Assembly: GCF_003600835.1 (NCBI RefSeq) | Contig: NZ_NQYC01000001.1 | Span: 3,262,001-3,326,000, forward strand | From: Bacillus sp. PK3_68 | Lineage (GTDB): Bacteria > Bacillota > Bacilli > Bacillales > Domibacillaceae | Reading direction: 5' to 3' | DNA: 64,000 nt | Part shown: in pieces, positions 17,659-26,216 of the stretch | Position numbering within the stretch: position 1 is the stretch's first letter | Layout: every line of letters starts with the position of its first letter | Made by a program: the position numbers and the translations under genes | The notes under the pieces: model-generated | Databases searched by the model: none | Told to the model about the DNA's origin: nothing | The model's input: only the letters and a program-made list of their open reading frames with translations

Positions 17659-18105
17659 ATGTTTAAAAAAATAATGGCAGCAATGTTAGTGTTCGGTTTG
17701 TGTTTAGCTCCCGTCGGACATGTGATGGATCATAACTCTCAGGTGGCAAGCGCTAAATCATACAAATCCGGAAAAAGATCCTACAGTCCGCCTGCCAGCA
17801 ATAGCCCGTCACTTTTTAAGAAAAATCAAGATCAGCAAGTCAACAAACAGAAATCAACTACTAATTATTCAAAGAAATCAACGGCTTCCAAATCAAATAG
17901 AGGCGGTTTTCTAAAAGGTCTGTTTCTTGGAGGGGTAGCTGGTTTATTATTTGGAAGTCTGCTTGGTAACCTAGGCTTTTTAGGTTCCATGCTCGGGTTT
18001 TTGGTCAACATGATTGTTCTTATTGCCATTGTGATGGTGATCCGGAAAATTGTTGTTTCCTTGTTTAAAAACAAGCAGAGGGGCCATGATTCATGGAACA
18101 GATAA
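17659..18105 (+). CDS. YybP-like small exported membrane protein (Tim44-like annotation)
   Basis: ATG 17659 is chosen because GGAGGG lies 7 bases upstream; an earlier in-frame ATG (17644) lacks a site. The 148-residue product has a signal-like N-terminus (MFKKIMAAMLVFGLCLAPVG), a Ser/Lys/Gln-rich linker, and a C-terminal glycine-rich hydrophobic hairpin (FLKGLFLGGVAGLLFGSLLG, then two more hydrophobic runs). Proteins of this layout are commonly found under Mn riboswitches in Bacillus and are often labelled Tim44-like, without proven function. Given its control it probably helps manage excess Mn. Confidence 0.65.
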   Translation: MFKKIMAAMLVFGLCLAPVGHVMDHNSQVASAKSYKSGKRSYSPPASNSPSLFKKNQDQQVNKQKSTTNYSKKSTASKSNRGGFLKGLFLGGVAGLLFGSLLGNLGFLGSMLGFLVNMIVLIAIVMVIRKIVVSLFKNKQRGHDSWNR

Positions 18106-18383
18106 AGATTTCTGAGCAAGATATCATTAATGCTCTTTGCTTATATATATCAGACAAGAAGGAAGTGTCTCCTTATGAGGTTGATATGGAACTGATGTTT
18201 GATGACGAATATGGATTTTCGGCTGAATCCCATGTGGCAGGCCGGAAGCAAATTTTAGCGACTGTCAGTATAATTGAAGCTATTCGCTTTTGGCTCGACA
18301 CCGAATTGCATGTGGACCCATTCGCGGCAGGAATTGAATTAGTACTTGATGATCATGAAGGAATTATTGCCTGGGTTAGATAA
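18093..18383 (+). CDS. DUF2653 (YxcD-like) protein
   Basis: The 96-residue acidic protein has motifs EQDIINALCLYISDKKEVSP and EVDMELMFDDEYGFSAE typical of the YxcD family, which has no known biochemical role. Its ATG lies 13 bases inside the end of the upstream YybP-like gene, so it is translationally coupled and under the same riboswitch. The many Asp and Glu in repeated VELMFDDE-type strands could bind metal, which would fit the manganese context, but this is inference. Confidence 0.75.
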   Translation: MEQIKISEQDIINALCLYISDKKEVSPYEVDMELMFDDEYGFSAESHVAGRKQILATVSIIEAIRFWLDTELHVDPFAAGIELVLDDHEGIIAWVR

Positions 18384-18389
18384 TAAAAA

Positions 18390-18427
18390 AATGCCCCTTG
18401 CTGTTTTTAGCAGCAGGGGTTATTTTT
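18390..18427. terminator. Bidirectional terminator between DUF2653 and the diguanylate cyclase
   Basis: CCCCTTGCTG/CAGCAGGGG (one bulge) is flanked by A-rich sequence on the left and T-rich sequence on the right. It can serve both converging genes. Confidence 0.85.
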
Positions 18428-20009
18428 CGCTTTGGACAGGGAGTGGAGGAGAATATTTATCAGCTATATGCACACAGTTACGGCCGTTTTCTTTAGAAGT
18501 GTATAACGCTTGGTCAGCCGCCTCCAAGAGGGTATCAAGTGTATCTGTACGGGCCTGCACAGCAGCAACTCCAAAGCTTGCAGTAACAGAAAGAGATTCT
18601 TTGCTTGTTTCCAAAGGAGAAGCAGCAAGATGGGCACGGATGCTTTCTGCTCTTTTGCTCGCCTCATTAATATCTATATCAGGCAAACAAATGACAAATT
18701 CTTCCCCGCCATACCGGCCAAAAATGTCTGTTGGCTGCAGATGCTTTTGACAGATTGATACGACGTGGCGAATGGCTGAATCACCAATGCTGTGACCATA
18801 GCGGTCGTTGATTTTTTTAAAATAATCAATATCAAAGAGAAGAACAGACAGTGGTTTATTTGCTTTAATCGATTGCTCTAAATACTGCTCGCTTCTCTTG
18901 ATGAAATAGGAACGGTTATAAATTTGGGTTAGCCCATCGGTATAGGCCAGTCTTTTTAATTGTTTTTCCAGCATTTTTTGAGCAGTAATATCACTTAAAA
19001 CGATGATGCTGCCGACCACCGTTTTTCCGGCTTTGAATATAGGTGTGATTCGAACGTAATAATATTTATCGTTTTCTTCGTTCAACCACTCAAATGACCG
19101 TTCTCTTTCCGGGATATCATTCTCATAAAAAGTGAGCTCGCTTCCCTCATCTCTCCAGAGTAATTCAACGTTTTTCCCGACAGATGAAGCATTAAGCCTA
19201 AAGAGAATGCTTTCAGCGGCTTCGTTATAGTCTACGATTTGATAGGCTGTATTTACAACAAGTACGCCATCCCGCATGCTTTCAAAAACTCGGTCTCTTG
19301 CTATCGGCGATAGGGAGAGCAGCTTAAAGGAAAAGATCGCCCAGAGATATAAAGCAGAGGTAAAGCACATGACGACAGGTACTGGGTCCATTCCATGGGG
19401 AGAAAGGCCAACTAAGTATAAAAAGGAAGAAATCATTGGAATAACAAGACCCAATAGCAAGGGAGAAATTTGCTTCCAATAAACGGCTTTTGTCCGCTTC
19501 CAATACCATAATAAAATACATACACCGAGCAGGAGACAACCAAATGTATAGCTGCCATGCACGATATACCAAGGTCCAGCAACCATATCAGCCAGTGCAT
19601 AGTTTTCGTTTGGACGTAAATAGACAGAGCGGTAAAATAGATGGTGAAAATTATTTGTTAAACACATAAAAGAAGTAATGAATGGAATTAAAAAGAGAAC
19701 TAAAAGTTGTTTTAACTTGAGAAATTTATCTAATCCTGCATACTGCAAAACTAGAATGAGACAGCATGGAGAGATAAAGGGCAATCCTAGGTACTGGAAC
19801 TTCAACCAAAAAGAAATTTCTGTCAGAGTGCTGCTTGCCAGTTCAAAAGCATGTCCAAATGTGTAGATGGCTGAAAAAAATGACATCCAAATAAACGTTG
19901 TACTGCTGGAAGATAAGTGCCGTTTAACATAGGCATAGATTGTCAGAATAATGGATAAAACACCTGATACAGAGACAATAACAATATAACGGAAGATTTC
20001 TGAATTCAT
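18420..20009 (-). CDS. Membrane diguanylate cyclase: 7TM sensor, PAS, GGDEF
   Basis: The 529-residue protein starts with seven hydrophobic segments (about residues 5-230, the HisKA_7TM type). A PAS domain follows (DRVFESMRDGVLVVNTAYQI, to about 350). A GGDEF domain begins LAYTDGLTQIYNRSYF and has active site GRYGGEEF. The allosteric I-site Arg-x-x-Asp, expected five residues before GGEEF, reads Gln-Pro-Thr-Asp, so product feedback may be lost. It makes cyclic di-GMP in response to a membrane or PAS-bound signal. There is no EAL domain. It is a single-gene transcript sharing a terminator with its converging neighbour. Confidence 0.88.
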   Translation of the reverse strand: MNSEIFRYIVIVSVSGVLSIILTIYAYVKRHLSSSSTTFIWMSFFSAIYTFGHAFELASSTLTEISFWLKFQYLGLPFISPCCLILVLQYAGLDKFLKLKQLLVLFLIPFITSFMCLTNNFHHLFYRSVYLRPNENYALADMVAGPWYIVHGSYTFGCLLLGVCILLWYWKRTKAVYWKQISPLLLGLVIPMISSFLYLVGLSPHGMDPVPVVMCFTSALYLWAIFSFKLLSLSPIARDRVFESMRDGVLVVNTAYQIVDYNEAAESILFRLNASSVGKNVELLWRDEGSELTFYENDIPERERSFEWLNEENDKYYYVRITPIFKAGKTVVGSIIVLSDITAQKMLEKQLKRLAYTDGLTQIYNRSYFIKRSEQYLEQSIKANKPLSVLLFDIDYFKKINDRYGHSIGDSAIRHVVSICQKHLQPTDIFGRYGGEEFVICLPDIDINEASKRAESIRAHLAASPLETSKESLSVTASFGVAAVQARTDTLDTLLEAADQALYTSKENGRNCVHIADKYSPPLPVQSEK

Positions 20010-20324
20010 CGTCCAACTCCGAAAGTAGAATAAATAGATTGTTTCTCTCTATTATTGAAGTATTATAACAAAGTTTTTGTCAATTATATTAAAAACTTAG
20101 AAACATTAAGATAGTTTACAGTTCATTTATTGACATATGCTTTTCACCATTGCCTCTTTATAAGAATGGAGGAGAGGGAAACAGACAACCACCCCTATCT
20201 AAAGAGAAAGGGCTGATTCATGATCCGGCCGTTATATTTTTGTTTTAGATAGTAAGAAGTAGATGGCTATGGAAGTTGATGCTATGATATTTTTATGTTT
20301 ATTATGTGTAGTGGAGGGTTTGGA

Positions 20325-21320
20325 ATGTTGACGATTAAGGAAATTGCTGAAATGGCAAAAGTCTCAAGATCAACTGTTTCGCGTGTATTAAATGATTCAG
20401 GCTATGTGAGTGAAGAGGCACGCAATCGTGTTTTAGCAGTAATTGAGGAGACTGGGTACATGCCGAGTCAGCATGCAAAGGCACTTCGGACAAAAAGAAC
20501 GAAGGTAATTGGAGTGATCCTCCCGAAAATTAGCACGGAAACTTCAGGGCGTGTAGTAAACGGACTGAATGAAGTGTTTCAAGAGCAAGGGTATCAAATT
20601 CTTTTAACAACAACAAATCTCGATCCTCAAAAAGAGATTGAATACTTGCGTCTATTAAAGAGCAGACAAGTAGACGGAATTGTTTTAATTGCTACTAATG
20701 TCAATTCAGAGCTAGTGGCAGAGATCAGTCAGCTGAACATTCCATTTGTAGCGATCGGCCAGGACATCCCGCATGCCTCTAGTGTGATATTTGACGATTG
20801 TCATGCAGCCAAAGAAATAGCAAAGCGTCTTATTCTGAAAGGGTATAAAAATATCGCATTTATCGGTGTGGATGAATCAGACCCCTCTGTAGGTATCCAG
20901 CGTAAGCGAGGATTTACAGAGGCACTGAAAGAGCATAAGCTTCCTGTTTATCCAGAATGGATGGAGCAAGCAGATTTTAATATTTCTTCTGGTTTTGAAG
21001 CAATGAAAGAAATTATGGGCAGGTCTACAGAAGATAGCCGCCCTGATGCAGTTTTTGCGGTGACGGACCGGATAGCGATCGGCGCTATGCAATACTTAAA
21101 GGAAGCAGGGTATAGCATCCCTAAAGAAATAGCCATTGCTGGTATGGGAGCTGCTGATATTTCTAAGTATGTCCAGCCTGCTTTAATGACAATAGATTTT
21201 GGAAATGAACGGGCGGGACAGGAGGCAGCTGTTATTCTATTAGAACAAATTGAAAAAAACAGTGAAGGCCAAAAAAAATTAATTTTGAACTATAGAGTAA
21301 TTGAAGGCAATAGTGTATAA
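20325..21320 (+). CDS. scrR: LacI-family repressor of the sucrose operon (ScrR-like)
   Basis: ATG 20325 follows GTGGAGGGTTTGGA and gives 331 residues beginning MLTIKEIAEMAKVSRSTVSR, the classical LacI helix-turn-helix and hinge (VLNDSGYVSEEARNRV). The periplasmic-binding-like sensor domain follows (KVIGVILPKISTETSG..., later PDAVFAVTDRIAIGAM). It lies directly before the sucrose PTS genes, so it is very likely their repressor, probably responding to sucrose-6-phosphate or fructose. A perfect palindrome (21325-21342) just after its stop is a candidate operator. Confidence 0.85.
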   Translation: MLTIKEIAEMAKVSRSTVSRVLNDSGYVSEEARNRVLAVIEETGYMPSQHAKALRTKRTKVIGVILPKISTETSGRVVNGLNEVFQEQGYQILLTTTNLDPQKEIEYLRLLKSRQVDGIVLIATNVNSELVAEISQLNIPFVAIGQDIPHASSVIFDDCHAAKEIAKRLILKGYKNIAFIGVDESDPSVGIQRKRGFTEALKEHKLPVYPEWMEQADFNISSGFEAMKEIMGRSTEDSRPDAVFAVTDRIAIGAMQYLKEAGYSIPKEIAIAGMGAADISKYVQPALMTIDFGNERAGQEAAVILLEQIEKNSEGQKKLILNYRVIEGNSV

Positions 21321-21324
21321 TAAT

Positions 21325-21342
21325 TATGAAATCGATTTCATA
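21325..21342. promoter_or_regulatory. Palindrome: CcpA cre site and/or ScrR operator
   Basis: The perfect 18-bp palindrome TATGAAATCGATTTCATA contains TGAAATCGATTTCA (21327-21340), which matches the cre consensus TGWAANCGNTNWCA at every defined position. It lies 5 bases after the repressor stop and 240 bases before scrA. It could be the cre for catabolite repression, the repressor's own operator, or both, since LacI-family operators share the central CG. Confidence 0.75.
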
Positions 21343-21449
21343 GACTAATACCAACCGTTATTTTTAATGGTTTGAAGGTACCGAAGGCGGTGCCCGGTTT
21401 AATAAGCTATCATTGAGTCGTTGTTTTATCGTGATTGTTTTCTTTTTAG

Positions 21450-21526
21450 AGGAATCGGCTTTATCTTTTTACAGAGCAAAATCGATTCCTTGTATTTTTT
21501 TACCTTGTGGGATCGATTCCACAAGG
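21450..21526 (+). promoter_or_regulatory. scrA leader with a terminator-like stem and a long palindrome
   Basis: AGGAATCG (21450) pairs with CGATTCCT (21483-21490) and is followed by TGTATTTTTTT, so it could be a leader terminator. Thirteen bases later a 24-base near-perfect palindrome (CCTTGTGGGATC/GATTCCACAAGG, 21503-21526) shares the GATCGATTCC core with the first stem. This could be a repressor operator pair or mutually exclusive RNA folds. It does not match the SacY/LicT antiterminator site. Confidence 0.5.
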
Positions 21527-21580
21527 TGGCTAACTTCTAATTATTGAGGGCATGGATGACTAAAAAAGGGGTGTGAAAGT

Positions 21581-22981
21581 ATGGCTGATAATCGCCAGAT
21601 AGCTGCAGAAATTATTGAGGCCGTTGGTGGACAGGAAAATATAGTGTCAGCTGCTCATTGTGCTACACGCTTAAGAATGATGTTAAAAGACGTAGAAAAA
21701 GTTGATCAAGAAAAAGTAGAGAATATCGAAAGGGTTAAAGGAGCCTTTTTTAATTCAGGTCAATACCAGGTTATCCTCGGTACAGGAACAGTCAACAAAA
21801 TTTATGAAGAAGTGATCCGGTTGGGTGTTGAAAGTTCATCTAAAGGGGAGCAAGCGAAAGAAGCCGCTAAAAGCGGAAATGCTTTCCAAAGAGCTATTCG
21901 GTTATTCGGCGATGTGTTTGTTCCGATTATCCCTGCCCTTGTAGCAACAGGGCTATTTATGGGAGTCCGCGGTCTGATTATGCAGGAACAAATTCTTTCT
22001 TTGTTTGGTATAACACCTGATCATGTTCCAGAAAACTTTATTTTATTTACACAAGTGTTAACAGATACTGCTTTTATCTTTTTACCAGCATTAGTTGCCT
22101 GGTCCACATTTAGAGTATTTGGCGGTTCACCGATCATCGGTTTAGTTTTAGGTCTGATGCTTGTCAGTCCATCCTTGCCAAATGCCTGGGAAGTGGCTGG
22201 CGAGCAGGCAGAAGCGATTAAATTTTTTGGTTTTATCCCTGTTGTAGGTTATCAGGGATCTGTGCTGCCGGCGTTTATCGCAGGAATTATAGGGGCAAAG
22301 CTTGAACAACAAATTCGCAAACGTGTTCCTGATACGTTTGATCTAATTGTGACACCCTTTTTAACATTGCTCATAATGATTATGTTAGCTTTGTTCGTTA
22401 TTGGCCCTATTTTTCATAGTGTAGAAGAAATTATTTTAAATGCGACCGTGGCTGTTTTAAAATGGCCATTTGGAATTAGTGGTTTTATCATTGGCTTCCT
22501 AAATCAAATTATTGTTGTCACGGGAGTCCACCATGTATTCAATATGCTAGAAATTCAGCTGCTTGAGAAATTCGGAAACAATCCATATAACGCTATTGTT
22601 ACTTGTTCAGTTGCTGCACAAGGAGGAGCTGCATTAGCAGTAGGATTGAAAACAAAGTCTAAAAAACTGAAAGCATTGGCTCTTCCATCCTCATTATCTG
22701 CACTATTAGGCATTACAGAACCGGCTATTTTTGGTGTCAACTTGCGCTATTTTAAACCATTCGTCATGGGGCTGATTGGAGGCGGTGTAGGCGGGTTTCT
22801 TGCCTCGCTCTTTGGCTTGAAAGGCACGGGAATGGCCATCACTGTTATTCCAGGCACCCTACTCTATCTAAATGGGCAAATTGTTCTTTACTTACTTGTT
22901 AATGTTGCAGCCATTGCTGTTGCCTTTATATTAACTTGGATGTTTGGATTCAATGATAAGATGTTGAAAAGCCAAAAATAA
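21581..22981 (+). CDS. scrA: Sucrose-specific PTS transporter subunit EIIBC
   Basis: The 466-residue protein has an N-terminal EIIB domain with the phosphorylated Cys27 in AAHCATRLRMML. An EIIC domain of about ten membrane segments follows (from FQRAIRLFGDVFVPIIPALV to the C-terminus), including FLNQIIVVTGVHHVFNMLEI and GITEPAIFGVNLRYFKPFV, typical of the glucose-sucrose branch. It imports sucrose as sucrose-6-phosphate. It has no fused EIIA, which fits the separate EIIA gene at the end of this operon. The AAAAAGGGGTGTGAAAGT site precedes ATG. Confidence 0.9.
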   Translation: MADNRQIAAEIIEAVGGQENIVSAAHCATRLRMMLKDVEKVDQEKVENIERVKGAFFNSGQYQVILGTGTVNKIYEEVIRLGVESSSKGEQAKEAAKSGNAFQRAIRLFGDVFVPIIPALVATGLFMGVRGLIMQEQILSLFGITPDHVPENFILFTQVLTDTAFIFLPALVAWSTFRVFGGSPIIGLVLGLMLVSPSLPNAWEVAGEQAEAIKFFGFIPVVGYQGSVLPAFIAGIIGAKLEQQIRKRVPDTFDLIVTPFLTLLIMIMLALFVIGPIFHSVEEIILNATVAVLKWPFGISGFIIGFLNQIIVVTGVHHVFNMLEIQLLEKFGNNPYNAIVTCSVAAQGGAALAVGLKTKSKKLKALALPSSLSALLGITEPAIFGVNLRYFKPFVMGLIGGGVGGFLASLFGLKGTGMAITVIPGTLLYLNGQIVLYLLVNVAAIAVAFILTWMFGFNDKMLKSQK

Positions 22982-23015
22982 CTCTATCTATTTTGATTGA
23001 AAAGGGGAATATCCT

Positions 23016-23975
23016 GTGAAAAAAGGACTGCTCACGCTTGGCGAAGCTTTGGTCGATTTTATCCCGATGGACTCTGAGAACATGGCATATATAAAAAGCC
23101 CTGGCGGCGCTCCAGCCAATGTAGCGGTTGGAGCTGCTCGTCTAGGGATGAGAGCAACCTTTATCGGAAAAGTAGGCAAGGACGTGTTAGGCGTTTTTTT
23201 GAAGGAAACGCTCAAAAAATATGGAGTAGATATTTCCGCTGTCATCCTGACAGAACGCTATCGTACAGGACTTGTATTTGTCACGTTAGATGAAATAGGA
23301 GAGCGCAGTTTTAGTTTTTATATAAAAGAAAGCGCTGATTTCTTTCTGGAAAAATCGGAAATAAAAGAAAAGTGGTTTATTGATAAAAAAATTTTCCACT
23401 TCGGAACGATCTCTCTTTTAAAAGAGCCAGCGAGCATGGCTACACTGCAGGCACTTTCCTATGCAAAGAAGCACGGATTGATTGTTTCATTCGATCCAAA
23501 TGTCCGCTTGGCTTTATGGGAGAATGAGGAGCGGCTTAGACATATGATCTTTAAGATGATGGCAGAAGCAAACGTGTTAAAGCTGTCTGAGGAGGAGCTA
23601 TTGTTTTTAACAGGGGACACAGATATAAACACGGTTAAAAGCTGGATCAAAGAATATGATCTTTCACTTGTTTGTTTAACGAAGGGGGCACAAGGGAGTA
23701 TTGTATTCACAAAAAATGGATGGGCTGAAATAGGGGCGCTGCCGGTGAATGCCGTTGATACAACGGGCGCTGGGGATGCCTTCGTCTCCGGCTTGCTTTA
23801 TGGTCTTAACGAACGGACGGAGGGAATCCATTCGATTTCATTGGAGGAGGCAGCAGATCTCGCCCGTTTCGCTTCTGTATCCGGAGGGCTCGCCGCTTCA
23901 CAAAAAGGTGCGATGACTGCGCTGCCTACACTGAAAGAAGTTCGAAAAACTTTAACAAAAAATAGGAGTTTATAA
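23016..23975 (+). CDS. scrK: Fructokinase (PfkB family)
   Basis: GTG start at 23016 behind AAAGGGG. The 319-residue protein has both PfkB signatures: GGAPANVAVGAARLG near residue 31, and DTTGAGDAFVSGLLYG, with the catalytic Asp, near residue 250. It phosphorylates the fructose released from sucrose-6-phosphate. Its stop overlaps the next ATG, so it is coupled to the hydrolase gene. The genomic setting makes fructokinase much more likely than another PfkB sugar kinase. Confidence 0.85.
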   Translation: MKKGLLTLGEALVDFIPMDSENMAYIKSPGGAPANVAVGAARLGMRATFIGKVGKDVLGVFLKETLKKYGVDISAVILTERYRTGLVFVTLDEIGERSFSFYIKESADFFLEKSEIKEKWFIDKKIFHFGTISLLKEPASMATLQALSYAKKHGLIVSFDPNVRLALWENEERLRHMIFKMMAEANVLKLSEEELLFLTGDTDINTVKSWIKEYDLSLVCLTKGAQGSIVFTKNGWAEIGALPVNAVDTTGAGDAFVSGLLYGLNERTEGIHSISLEEAADLARFASVSGGLAASQKGAMTALPTLKEVRKTLTKNRSL

Positions 23976-25378
23976 TGAATCAACAAGAGTTACTTGGTCG
24001 TTTATCTGAGAAGATAAAAGAAAACGAGAAGCAGAGAAAAAATGATCCCTATCGTCTTCAATTTCATCTTATGCCGCCGATCGGGTTGCTAAATGATCCG
24101 AATGGGCTCATTCAGTATAAAGATAAATATCATGTTTTCTATCAATGGAATCCATTTGAAACATCACATGGACCAAAGTTTTGGGGGCATTATACCTCTG
24201 ATGATTTAGTTCATTGGGAGGATCATCCTCCAGCACTGATACCGACAGAATGGTATGAGCGAAACGGCTGTTATTCTGGAAGTGCCATTGAAGTCGGGGG
24301 GAAGTTACTCTTATTTTACACTGGGAATGTAAAAGATGAAGCAAAGCGAGAAACATACCAATGCGTAGCTGTCTCCGATAACGGAATGGATTTTGCAAAG
24401 GAAGGACCGGTTATTTTTCTTCCTGATGGCTTTACTCCCCACTTTCGTGACCCGAAGGTGTGGAGAAGAAATGATAGCTGGTACATGGTGGTTGGCGCAC
24501 AAACCTGTGAGAAGGAAGGAGCAGTAGTGCTTTTTTCATCGATAGATTTGCAGCATTGGGAGTATAGAGGACCAATTGCGGGAAGCTATATGAATGGTTT
24601 GAATGCTTTCGGGTATATGTGGGAGTGTCCGGATTTTTTTCAAATAGGTTCGAAAGATATTTTACTAGTCTCACCTCAAGGGCTGGAGCCGAGTGGGTAC
24701 CACTATCAAAATTTGTTTCAGTCTGGTTATTTCATTGGGGAATGGAAGGTGGGTACCACAGAGTTTAATCATGGAGATTTTTTGGAGCTAGATCGCGGAT
24801 TTGATTTTTATGCACCGCAGACGTTTGAGGATGAAAAGAGAAGAAGGATTATGTTTGGATGGATGGGAATAACCGATGAAAATGAATCTTTCCAGCCCAC
24901 AATTGAACAGGGATGGATCCACGCCTTAACAATCCCGCGCCAATTAATCTTAGAAGGAGAAAAGCTTTATCAAAAACCAGTTGAAGAACTGGTAAAGTTA
25001 CGTAGAAAAAAAGATTTTCACGGTACAGTTTCTTTAAGAGATGGCGTAAACACATACGAGGAGATTCGCGGGGAGGTTAGCGAAGTCAAAGTAAGATTTG
25101 ACTATGTCCATGCGGAAAAGGTAGAGATAGTTATTCGCAACAACGTCCATCTTTATTTTTATCCCGGTCAGGGCATCTTTACGTTGGAAAGGGAAGTGTT
25201 CAAAGGGGGAGCGTTCGAGAGTCGGACCTGTGAACTCTTGCAATTAAAAGACATGCATATTTTTTTAGATAGAAGCTCTATTGAAGTTTTTCTTAACGGA
25301 GGAGAGGAAGTGTTTACAGCTAGATTTTTGCCAATCCTGACAATCAATCCATTGTGTTTAAAGCAAGTGGACAGGTAG
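23975..25378 (+). CDS. scrB: Sucrose-6-phosphate hydrolase (GH32), C-terminus probably frameshifted
   Basis: This is a GH32 enzyme with the nucleophile motif LNDPNGL (residues about 40-46), FRDPKV and the acid/base ECPD. It hydrolyses sucrose-6-phosphate to glucose-6-phosphate and fructose. As read, the protein ends after 467 residues in the atypical tail LPILTINPLCLKQVDR. In another frame the same DNA encodes SIVFKASGQVEMFVEKWELG, a normal ScrB C-terminus ending at 25413. One missing base between 25325 and 25334 (a T5 run, or the AA after it) explains this. The true gene probably spans 23975-25413, about 479 residues. Confidence 0.9.
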   Translation: MNQQELLGRLSEKIKENEKQRKNDPYRLQFHLMPPIGLLNDPNGLIQYKDKYHVFYQWNPFETSHGPKFWGHYTSDDLVHWEDHPPALIPTEWYERNGCYSGSAIEVGGKLLLFYTGNVKDEAKRETYQCVAVSDNGMDFAKEGPVIFLPDGFTPHFRDPKVWRRNDSWYMVVGAQTCEKEGAVVLFSSIDLQHWEYRGPIAGSYMNGLNAFGYMWECPDFFQIGSKDILLVSPQGLEPSGYHYQNLFQSGYFIGEWKVGTTEFNHGDFLELDRGFDFYAPQTFEDEKRRRIMFGWMGITDENESFQPTIEQGWIHALTIPRQLILEGEKLYQKPVEELVKLRRKKDFHGTVSLRDGVNTYEEIRGEVSEVKVRFDYVHAEKVEIVIRNNVHLYFYPGQGIFTLEREVFKGGAFESRTCELLQLKDMHIFLDRSSIEVFLNGGEEVFTARFLPILTINPLCLKQVDR

Positions 25379-25450
25379 AGATGTTTGTTGAGAAATGGGA
25401 GCTAGGAGAATGAGTCATCCAGCACTGTATAGGTAAAAGGAGGAAAAAAA

Positions 25451-25951
25451 GTGTTCAAGAAAATGTTTGGCAAGAAGCAGGAACCACCAAAGACTGTTAC
25501 TATACTCGCGCCAGTAAATGGCCGGCTGCTTTCTCTAAAGGAAGTACCCGATCCTGTTTTTTCGAGAAAAATGATGGGGGACGGCATGGCTATTGAACCT
25601 TCTGAAGGGAAAATTGTCTCACCTGTCAAAGGAGAGGTTGTTTTAGTGTTCCCTACGAAGCATGCTATTGGCATTAAAGCAGAGAACGGCGCAGAGCTCC
25701 TCGTTCACATTGGGTTGGAAACTGTTTCAATGAACGGTGAAGGCTTTACAACCTATGTATCAGAAGGAGACAAAGTTGAACCTGGAGATACATTAGTCAC
25801 ATTTGATTTGCCGCTCGTTAAGGAAAAAGCAAAAAGCATTGTCACGCCGATCGTTGTAACGAATGCAGATGATATGGAAGCGATTGAGAAAGGAAATTTC
25901 AATGAAGTCACTAATAGTCAAAGCGAGATTATGACAGTGACTTGCTCTTAA
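25451..25951 (+). CDS. PTS EIIA component, glucose-type
   Basis: GTG 25451 follows AAGGAGGAAAAAAA. The 166-residue protein is a soluble EIIA-Glc (Crr-like) domain. His71 lies in FPTKHAIGI and the phospho-acceptor His86 in LLVHIGLETV, with the usual GEGFTTYVSEGDKVEPGD after them. It passes phosphate from HPr to the EIIB domain of ScrA, which lacks its own EIIA. As the last gene of the sucrose operon it makes the uptake system self-contained. Confidence 0.88.
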   Translation: MFKKMFGKKQEPPKTVTILAPVNGRLLSLKEVPDPVFSRKMMGDGMAIEPSEGKIVSPVKGEVVLVFPTKHAIGIKAENGAELLVHIGLETVSMNGEGFTTYVSEGDKVEPGDTLVTFDLPLVKEKAKSIVTPIVVTNADDMEAIEKGNFNEVTNSQSEIMTVTCS

Positions 25952-26060
25952 GGAATAAATCCACCGGTTCAGACTGCTGACAAACAGCTCGTCTCCTTCA
26001 TTGTCAGTTACTGTCATTGATCGAGGGAAGATATATCCATTAGGCCCTGCCTATATTCTA

Positions 26061-26094
26061 AAACAACTGCTGAAAGAAGGTAGTTGTTTTTTTA
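26061..26094 (+). terminator. Terminator of the sucrose operon
   Basis: ACAACTGC/GTAGTTGT (one G-U pair) with a 9-base loop and a run of seven T, about 110 bases after the EIIA stop. Confidence 0.75.
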
Positions 26095-26216
26095 ATTAAA
26101 AAGTAGCAGAAATCCTGATAATGGGGTCATTCTCAAAAAAGTGATATGATTTATAAGAGCAAACACACGTGGAAAATGTATACAGACTAAATCTTAGCCA
26201 TAGAGGTGGAAGGACA

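Noticed and set aside
21503-21526. SacY/LicT-type antiterminator site in the scrA leader
   Set aside because: The sequence does not match the ribonucleic antiterminator consensus and the operon has a LacI-type regulator instead.
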